From Chrysomallon squamiferum (taxonomy: Eukaryota > Mollusca > Gastropoda > Neomphalida > Peltospiridae), in contig CM022679.1 of NCBI GenBank assembly GCA_012295275.1, positions 26,424,350-26,488,349 on the forward strand: a stretch of DNA of 64,000 nt. Direction: 5' to 3'. Positions 60,460 to 64,000 of the stretch are shown here, piece after piece (the stretch's first letter is position 1; every line of letters starts with the position of its first letter). The notes beneath the pieces were generated by a model. The model was not told where the DNA came from and made no database searches. It saw only the letters and a program-made list of their open reading frames with translations. The translations under genes and the position numbers were made by a program.

Positions 60460-62779
60460 GCATTCAAATGATTAAAACCATCATACTGGATAAATAATTA
60501 CTATTAAAATAACTGCGATCTGTGCGTGTTTGCATAAAGTACATACGGGCATTTTCAGTATCAGACATGATAAAATATTAGTATTCTATAATAGTGGACT
60601 GTTTAACATAAATTATTTGTAAATTATTCACACGTCATAATGTTATTGTTTAGATATACACAAATGAAAACAAAAAAATAAAATATCATTTTGATAAATA
60701 AAACTAAAAACTAAATGCTAAATATTAATCCACTCATATTAGTTTTGAAAAAGAAAACAAACAAACAAACTAAACTAAATGTATTTGTCATATTTGGTAA
60801 ACAAAAACAAAATAATAATAATAATATAATAAATTTTAAATTAATAAACTATTTTAAATAAGTATGAATTAAAATATAAATTCCATTATATTGGATAAAC
60901 AGTAATTAAAAGAACACGAGTATATATGTAGACACATATGTTTAAAACAGTTCATTAATAATTTATAAATAAATAAACTTTCTAAATATTTCATCATCTT
61001 TTTATCTTTTTTTCTTCTTCGCCAGCTCCTTCATCTTTTTATTACTATTGATGTTGTTGTTGCTGTTGTTGTTGAAACATACCTAGTACTCACCTTTAAG
61101 ATAAACGTTTGATTTTTTTCGTAGTCCAGGGCAGTTTCTTTTTTGACACGTATGGAAACAGAGGCCGAGGATCGAACAGTCCTGGGAACAATTTCAAAAA
61201 TGTCATCTGGTTCAATGCTTAGATCAAACATACTGTTATCTCCCTGAAAATATGAAATATTTATTTATTTATTCATTCATTATCTTGATGATTGTTTATA
61301 ATTATGGTTCTAGTGATAATAATATAGTAGTAGCAGTAGGAATAGTAGTATAATAATAGCAGTAGCAAAAGCAATAGTAGTAGTAATAGTAGTAGTAATA
61401 GTAGTAATAATAATAATAATAATAGCTATAGCATAAGAAGCAGTTTTGCGATTACTGTTGTTGGTAATTGGCCATATAATTATAAACAAATACAAATTAT
61501 TTACGATTTGCGTAAGGACCATCATCATTATCATCTTTGTTACTGTTGTGCTTTTTCTTTTATAATGACAATGATGTTACCGATTCACTGATATATTTTC
61601 ACCAGAAACGTGTGTTTAGAGTTCTGAATGTGAGTGAGTATTTAACTCTACCTGATCTTTGTCGGACACGTGTATCTTATTTGTGAAATTCACAGGTATT
61701 CCTTGAGGTGAATTTTCTTTAATGGTACCATTGTAACTACTGAAGTTAAAAACTGGTGAATTGTCGTTAAGATCATTCACTGTAATGGTCACTGTTGTTG
61801 TCGATGAATTTGTAGGAAGACATTTTGACGAATTCTGCAACAGTATGATCGAAAATAGCCATTAATAAATTTATTATCAGAAGAATTGGTTAACTAAATG
61901 AAAGAACGAAAGACTGAATTAATGAACGAACAAAAAGAAGGAACCTACGAATGAACTAATGAATGAATGGATTACTGATGCGTAGCCAAAAGAAAACAGT
62001 TATTTATTTGTTTGCTTGTTTTGGTTGTTTGATTAAGTTGCAATTACTTTACCAAAACACATACTTAAATTGACATTATTGTTTACTGTGACCCTCACTC
62101 CATCATCGATTAAGTGCAGAACGAAGGAAGAGCAGTTTTATTTAACAATGCGCTCAAAACAGTTTCAATCTACTGTTGTGTTGCTTCGTGCATACATAAG
62201 ATTAAGAAATCCAAATCAGACAGATAATGAGAGAGAATACCTCGTAGGATACTTTATTATTTATTATATTATATTATATTATATTATATTATATTTTATT
62301 TTATTTTATTTTATTTTATTTTATTTTATTTTATTTATGATAAGTTGATAAGTAGATACGTGTTTTCTATAAACATGATAAAAATAAGCTGGAAGAAAAC
62401 GTAGATCAATGAAAAGTATCCAGCCTGATGATATTTTTACCTGTGGTGTTGCTGTTGATGTGTTGCATATTTCCTGTGCCTGCAAATAAATATAAGACAA
62501 TAGAAAATATAAAATTAACATTTCTTAAACAATGTCTATAAAAATGAGATTAATAATAATGATTACAAAATGTGAAAAAATAATAATAATAATAATAATA
62601 ACAACAACCACAACAAACAGTAACTATAACGATAAAATAAATAAATGAACTATATTTTGGACTGTCAGACTGAAACTCTAGCCCAAAATTATTAACAAAT
62701 TCAAATTAGGAACAATACGAATTATAATTTTCGGATTAATGAAAACTTTGAAATTCTTTTGTTTTATATTACTATTGCA

Positions 62780-62857
<78 letters not shown>

Positions 62858-62870
62858 TTTTACTATTGAA

Positions 62871-62909
<39 letters not shown>

Positions 62910-63984
62910 GTTTTTTTTGTTTTACCTTTACAGTTAACTTGCATTGGCCAGTATTGTCAATGAGCATTTTACTATCTGTATCAAGATGTTTCTGTACCAG
63001 TATCAGACCAGACGTTGAGTCGATAGAAAATGAATTATTGCATGTATCTGAAAAGAACGGAAGATGATTATAAGATACTTAATTAATAATAGTAACAACA
63101 ACAACAACAAAAACAACAACAGCAACCACCACAAAAATAATAATAATAGTTACAACAAGACAGATCTTTTTTTCTCTCCTCTCTCTCTTTCTCTTACTTT
63201 TGTTATTTTCTTCTTACATTTTTGTTTTTCTTCTGATTTGCGGTTGTCCAGATATGTATGTTCGTATATCTGTATGTTCGTATGCACGTTTGTATATATG
63301 CATATGTATGTAAGTACATACGTATATACATTCATTTATCTGCATTACTGGTTCTTAATAATAAACAAATTTTCATTCTTATTTCCGTCTTGTGCTTTTG
63401 AAGACAAGTTTAGTATGTTTACCGTTTATTATAGAGTAGTTAACAGGATTTGGCATTCCAGTGTCTCCATCAAAAGCCATGATTTTTATCTTTGTACTGC
63501 TACCCTGCAAAACAAAACGAGAACAACACTAACTTTATGACTGTTATATTATTAATATTAAGCCAAAACAAGTAAACTGTAATTACAAACATGCATTCTT
63601 ACACATTCTAGCTGTTTTGAAGATTTTTTTACTTATTTACTTACTTAGTTAGTTACTTACTTACTTATTACTTTTACAGTTAGTACAAACAGATAATCAG
63701 ATATAGACAGATGACTGAAAGGCAGACAGGGGGTGATGGACGGTCAGATAGAGGCAGATAAATATATAGACAGACAAGAGAGAGAGAGAGAGACAGACAG
63801 ACAGATAGACAGACGGACGGACGGACAGATAGGCAGATAAGTAGACAGACAGACTATTACTAACAACTGGAGTGTTTTCGTCAACATGACCACGGTATGG
63901 AGTTCCTGTGAAGTACGGGGCAGAATCTTGCAAGTCGTTTACAGTGATATACAGATTTGCCGTTGTCTCATGACCTACAGTGTC
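23156..63984 (-). CDS. Giant cadherin (about 27 EC repeats, MAD, one TM, short tail), 55 exons seen, 5' end outside window
   Basis: Single transmembrane adhesion protein read right to left; about 9.9 kb of coding sequence lies in the window. The ectodomain carries EC calcium motifs (A-x-D-x-D, L-D-x-E and D-x-N-D-N) about 27 times, then a membrane-adjacent domain, a TM helix and a tail of about 130 residues. First visible EC motifs ([16 protein letters not shown]-like [10 protein letters not shown]) and the exon order resemble CDHR1-type cadherins; the juxtamembrane part resembles CDH23/PCDH15. Such proteins form calcium-dependent links between membranes, often at microvilli or sensory cells; the role here is inferred only. 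Most exons lie in repeating nine-exon blocks listed separately. Signal peptide and first EC are beyond 64000. Four frame breaks are noted under their own entries; all other junctions are GT/AG and in phase. Confidence 0.95.
23440..23645. repeat. (CA)n(TA)n compound microsatellite in cadherin tail intron
   Basis: CA, TA, TG and CA blocks in sequence; a second (AC)n run is at 23748-23785. Confidence 0.9.
24314..24396. repeat. (GT)n microsatellite in cadherin tail intron
   Basis: GT array with a GCGTGCGTGC interruption. An (AAT)n run is at 24667-24713, next to the 41-nt exon. Confidence 0.9.
24979..25221. mobile_element. 243-bp MITE flanked by TTAA, piggyBac-like
   Basis: TTAA stands at 24975-24978 and at 25222-25225. 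The right end inverted is CACCTTCAGTGC; the left end has CACCTTC followed by the same CACCTTCAGTGC. Inside are short hairpins GACGGAGAACACCGTC and AGAGATCTCT. TTAA target duplication is the mark of piggyBac elements. It has no coding capacity; the 66-codon plus-strand frame over it is incidental. It lies in a cadherin tail intron. Confidence 0.65.
25571..25698 (-). CDS. Cadherin transmembrane exon
   Basis: The exon encodes an acidic stretch ([16 protein letters not shown]), then a helix of about 24 hydrophobic residues ([20 protein letters not shown]) and a basic stop-transfer end that continues in the next exon (RKFKRKLK). The topology is type I. Confidence 0.93.
26004..28529 (-). CDS. Cadherin membrane-adjacent domain (MAD-like)
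   Basis: Exons 28287-28529, 27870-27958, 27078-27167, 26515-26583, 26004-26070, all in phase. The pattern [16 protein letters not shown], then [18 protein letters not shown], then [20 protein letters not shown] matches the ferredoxin-like membrane-adjacent domain known from CDH23, PCDH15 and relatives. It places this gene in the large non-classical cadherin group rather than with classical cadherins; there is no laminin-G or EGF segment between the ECs and the membrane. The (T)54 run at 26206-26259 is in the last intron of this part. Confidence 0.82.
26206..26259. repeat. T54 homopolymer
   Basis: Uninterrupted run of 54 T. It could be the A-tail of a retroelement on the minus strand, but I see no recognisable element body beside it. 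Confidence 0.9.
26860..27015. repeat. (CTAC)n and (CTAT)n tetranucleotide repeat
   Basis: Tetranucleotide run in a MAD-region intron, giving a spurious Leu/Tyr/Ser frame. Confidence 0.88.
28807..31814 (-). CDS. Cadherin membrane-proximal ECs (non-repeating part)
   Basis: Exons 30952-31814 (863 nt, three linker motifs: [30 protein letters not shown]), 30447-30640, 29624-29846 ([10 protein letters not shown]) and 28807-29117 ([10 protein letters not shown]). The large undivided exon contrasts with the many small exons of the blocks. DENLN departs from the calcium consensus. The join 30447 to 29846 is out of phase by one base (see the separate entry). Confidence 0.88.
30447..30640 (-). pseudogene. 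Cadherin exon whose join to the next exon is out of phase by one
   Basis: Codons run [11 protein letters not shown] and then TG|GTAAAC. The next exon begins TTCCAAGTTGAAGTG and must be read from its first base (FQVEVYD). One base is missing; a third G at the exon end would give LCWFQVEVYD, with normal EC spacing. No other in-frame donor with correct spacing is visible. Confidence 0.6.
31930..32455. repeat. AAT/AAC-rich intron tract
   Basis: Fills most of the 709-bp intron between the 198-nt d exon and the 863-nt exon. The (AAT)n block TAATAATAGATAATAGATAA is repeated twice at 32317 and 32371. Confidence 0.88.
32524..34282 (-). CDS. Cadherin block 1 (last, truncated): exons a-d
   Basis: a 34210-34282 (73 nt), b 33487-33935, c 32973-33111, d 32524-32721. 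Motifs: DVNDNAPNF (a), [12 protein letters not shown] and DVNDELPEF (b), [10 protein letters not shown] (d). Here d is 198 nt, longer than in other blocks, and exons e-i are absent: the protein passes straight into the membrane-proximal, non-repeating ECs. Confidence 0.9.
34440..34490. repeat. (CA)n microsatellite
   Basis: About 23 CA units just outside the donor of block 2 exon i (exon end 34513). Confidence 0.92.
34513..41841 (-). CDS. Cadherin block 2: nine exons a-i, five ECs, intact
   Basis: a 41769-41841 (73 nt), b 39493-39929, c 38973-39105, d 38355-38509, e 37535-37681, f 35999-36151, g 35620-35684, h 34995-35235, i 34513-34758; total 1650 nt, 550 codons. Motifs: DENDESPVF (a), [12 protein letters not shown] and DVNDELPVF (b), [10 protein letters not shown] (d), LDYETNK (e), [10 protein letters not shown] (f), [10 protein letters not shown] (h). 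Every junction keeps frame. The a-b intron is about 1.8 kb, with a (TC)n array. Confidence 0.92.
34852..34930. repeat. (GA)n microsatellite
   Basis: GA array in the short h-i intron of block 2. Confidence 0.95.
36199..36269. repeat. (GA)n microsatellite
   Basis: GA array close to the acceptor of block 2 exon f. Confidence 0.95.
36440..36880. repeat. Degenerate minisatellite, period about 34 bp
   Basis: Words like AGGCCTCTGATCAAAATAGG and TTCCATTCACTGG recur with AGG at 36444, 36478, about 36510, 36544, 36576, 36610, 36677 and 36713. Copies share roughly two thirds of positions. A T33 run follows at 36958-36990. It lies in the e-f intron of block 2. Confidence 0.75.
38884..38950. repeat. (CT)n(CA)n compound microsatellite
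   Basis: In the intron next to block 2 exon c. Confidence 0.88.
39930..41768. other. Cadherin intron a-b of block 2
   Basis: About 1.8 kb of AT-rich sequence with (AAAT)n at 41288-41324, a short TG run near 41440 and (TC)35 at 41603-41672. No exon or mobile element is recognised in it. Confidence 0.7.
41603..41672. repeat. (TC)n microsatellite
   Basis: Pure TC run of 35 units. Confidence 0.95.
42264..49956 (-). CDS. Cadherin block 3: nine exons a-i, five ECs, intact
   Basis: a 49884-49956 (73 nt), b 46989-47431, c 46589-46727, d 45874-46022, e 45384-45536, f 44634-44798, g 43965-44026, h 43093-43330, i 42264-42506; total 1665 nt, 555 codons. Motifs: DINDFTPKF (a), [12 protein letters not shown] and NVNDESPFF (b), [10 protein letters not shown] (d), FEPVP and LDYETVK (e), [10 protein letters not shown] (f), [10 protein letters not shown] (h). 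The a-b intron (2.45 kb) holds an inserted DNA transposon. All junctions keep frame. Confidence 0.92.
42640..42701. repeat. (CA)n microsatellite
   Basis: In the h-i intron of block 3. Confidence 0.93.
43521..43947. repeat. Local duplication plus a 42-bp tandem repeat
   Basis: AAGAACCATCTTTGAAATTA at about 43528 recurs at about 43721, with matching sequence up to ATTTTTAAGATATG. Then GTGATTGGCTGAGATAGATG is found three times at a spacing of 42 bp (43832, 43874, 43916). This is in the g-h intron of block 3, next to exon g. Confidence 0.85.
45694..45758. repeat. (GA)n microsatellite
   Basis: In the d-e intron of block 3. Confidence 0.95.
46498..46576. repeat. (GAT)n microsatellite next to exon c of block 3
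   Basis: Trinucleotide run ending only about 15 bp outside the donor of the exon ending at 46589; it gives a His-rich frame on the minus strand. Confidence 0.88.
47479..49248. mobile_element. 1.77-kb DNA transposon remnant with TA flanks, pogo/Tigger-like
   Basis: Both ends read CAGGTTGACCATCACT inward, a perfect 16-bp inverted repeat followed by a less exact part (AATCCAGCATCA against TATCTGGCAATCA), and both are flanked by TA (47477-47478, 49249-49250). The sequence GCCAGATAAGTGAT appears near both ends in the same direction. TA duplication and CAG ends fit Tc1/mariner-pogo elements. The only long internal frame (48076-48414, 112 codons) shows no transposase motif I can recognise, so the element is probably non-autonomous. 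Confidence 0.82.
50240..50540. repeat. AAC/AAT/GAT-rich simple-repeat tract
   Basis: Interrupted trinucleotide repeats in the block 4-block 3 junction intron. Confidence 0.82.
50590..56470 (-). CDS. Cadherin block 4: nine exons a-i, five ECs
   Basis: a 56398-56470 (73 nt), b 54681-55120, c 54187-54325, d 53653-53807, e 53361-53516, f 52937-53103 (damaged), g 52068-52132, h 51019-51254 (frame break), i 50590-50838. Motifs: DENDNSPKF (a), [11 protein letters not shown] and NINDEKPTF (b), [10 protein letters not shown] (d), FEPDP and LDYEKHQ (e), DVNDNAP (h). The c-d junction codon becomes TGT (Cys) where block 3 has Gly. Phases are a 0-1, b 1-0, c 0-1, d 1-0, e 0-0, f 0-0, g 0-2, h 2-0, i 0-0. 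Confidence 0.88.
51019..51254 (-). pseudogene. Cadherin exon h of block 4 with two-base deletion
   Basis: The frame reads through ISDVNDNAP and then shifts; the other frame continues as [17 protein letters not shown] to the donor. The break is at about 51088-51092 (CCAGTTCC on the gene strand). Two bases are missing: the exon is 236 nt, and block 3's copy is 238 nt with the same phases. Confidence 0.78.
52937..53103 (-). pseudogene. Damaged cadherin exon f of block 4
   Basis: Position, flanking splice sites (AAACAG acceptor, GTAAAA donor) and length (167 nt against 153-165 elsewhere) identify it as exon f. It reads [24 protein letters not shown], then frame shifts and stops. Visible faults: the join to exon e is out of phase by one; a TAT triplet splits the DVNDN motif; two further shifts are needed, near the A4 run at about 53000 and near 52962, to reach the proper end IAKTCVKIQ. 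Several faults in one small exon fit decay better than a single sequencing error. Confidence 0.7.
53820..54110. repeat. (AAT)n and (TA)n arrays
   Basis: (AAT/AAC)n at 53820-53868, then TA arrays at 53905-53939 and 54019-54105, in the c-d intron of block 4. Confidence 0.92.
55541..55606. repeat. (CA)n microsatellite in the a-b intron of block 4
   Basis: About 33 CA units. The rest of the intron (55121-56397) is AT-rich without a feature I can support. Confidence 0.93.
56471..57348. other. Intron between blocks 5 and 4
   Basis: Plain AT-rich DNA with CA/TA-rich simple sequence at about 57040-57260. No exon or element is seen. Confidence 0.7.
57349..63984 (-). CDS. Cadherin block 5 (partial at 5' side): exons upstream plus d-i
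   Basis: Exons: 63865-63984, 63423-63504, 62926-63047, 62441-62479 (39 nt), then d 61652-61834, e 61094-61243, f 60228-60392, g 59834-59898, h 58771-59015, i 57349-57588. The first four cover the region that is two exons (b second half and c) in the other blocks, so this block has extra introns and is the most CDHR1-like. Linker motifs in order: [43 protein letters not shown]. Exon e has IFEIVPRTV and LDYEKNQ, the signature of the third EC in every block. Exon h carries a one-base frame break. Confidence 0.9.
57589..58770. other. Cadherin h-i intron of block 5
   Basis: AT-rich; repeats of TTTATCAT and TAATTT words around 58020-58160 and a (TA)n array at 58336-58378. No gene. Confidence 0.7.
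58771..59015 (-). pseudogene. Cadherin exon h of block 5 with one-base insertion
   Basis: The exon is normal through [11 protein letters not shown] and IKETSKQF, then must shift by one to end as the other copies do (FxxxLxV before the donor). The T4 run on the gene strand (plus-strand AAAA at 58792-58795) with one base removed restores a matching end and phase 0. Length 245 nt leaves one base too many. Confidence 0.75.
60106..60189. repeat. (TC)n microsatellite
   Basis: TC array of about 41 units next to the donor of block 5 exon f (exon end 60228). Confidence 0.95.
60393..61093. other. Cadherin e-f intron of block 5
   Basis: (AAT)/(TTA)n at 60395-60456 adjoining the acceptor of exon f, then AT-rich DNA and short GTT repeats at 61049-61073. 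Confidence 0.7.
62266..62337. repeat. (TTATA)n(TTTTA)n pentanucleotide repeat
   Basis: Pentanucleotide array that switches unit midway, in a block 5 intron. Confidence 0.9.
62780..62910. repeat. (TTA)n(TTTA)n(TTA)n compound repeat
   Basis: Ends about 16 bp outside the donor of the exon ending at 62926. Confidence 0.93.
63765..63855. repeat. GAGA/GACA/GACG repeat
   Basis: Mixed repeat close to the donor of the first visible cadherin exon; contains GACGGACGGACGGAC. Confidence 0.88.
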
Positions 63985-64000
63985 CTGTCAAGTAATCAGT

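Overview
The window is animal nuclear DNA: AT-rich, intron-rich and crowded with simple repeats (CA/TG, GA/TC, TA, AAT, GATA/GACA). Spliceosomal GT/AG introns of about 0.2-2.5 kb, a RING/B-box/SPRY gene, a GalNAc4S-6ST-type sulfotransferase, an intronless GT31 glycosyltransferase and a very large cadherin point to an invertebrate, most likely a mollusc or another lophotrochozoan. The species cannot be named from the sequence.

Layout. (1) 388-3075, plus strand: a complete three-exon TRIM gene (RING, two B-boxes, coiled coil, C-terminal SPRY, about 667 aa). (2) 3076-4688: a 57-bp minisatellite and T-rich DNA between convergent genes. (3) 4689-9798, minus: a seven-exon carbohydrate sulfotransferase of the CHST15 type (about 486 aa, type II membrane protein). 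(4) 9799-17159: about 7 kb with no supported coding gene, built largely of microsatellites and a 45-bp minisatellite. (5) 17160-18276, minus: a single-exon beta-1,3-galactosyltransferase-like gene (371 aa). (6) 18277-23155: AT-rich DNA, the right part of which should hold the cadherin 3' UTR. (7) 23156-63984, minus: 55 exons, about 3,300 codons, of one giant cadherin whose 5' end lies beyond base 64000.

The cadherin is the main item. It has about 27 EC linker motifs, a membrane-adjacent domain like that of CDH23/PCDH15, one transmembrane helix and a cytoplasmic tail encoded by very small exons. Most of the ectodomain is a super-repeat: a block of nine exons (here a-i) encoding five EC domains (550-560 aa) recurs with the same exon order, the same intron phases and nearly the same exon lengths. 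The first exon of the block is exactly 73 nt in all four copies. Three blocks are complete in the window, one is partial at each end. The block looks like EC2-EC6 of a CDHR1-type cadherin, repeated. Four places in this otherwise open gene break the frame: exon f of block 4 (several changes), exon h of block 4, exon h of block 5 and the junction after the exon ending at 30447. Each is either an indel in the assembly or real decay. The phases mean the f, g and h exons could be skipped without loss of frame.

Inserted elements include a 1.77-kb TA-flanked inverted-repeat DNA transposon in a cadherin intron (47479-49248), a 243-bp TTAA-flanked MITE (24979-25221), and a decayed partial duplication of a sulfotransferase exon. 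Apart from the TRIM gene, the genes act at the cell surface or in the Golgi (cadherin, two carbohydrate-modifying enzymes), but nothing here shows that they work in one pathway. Family names are from recognition of motifs; no database search was run.
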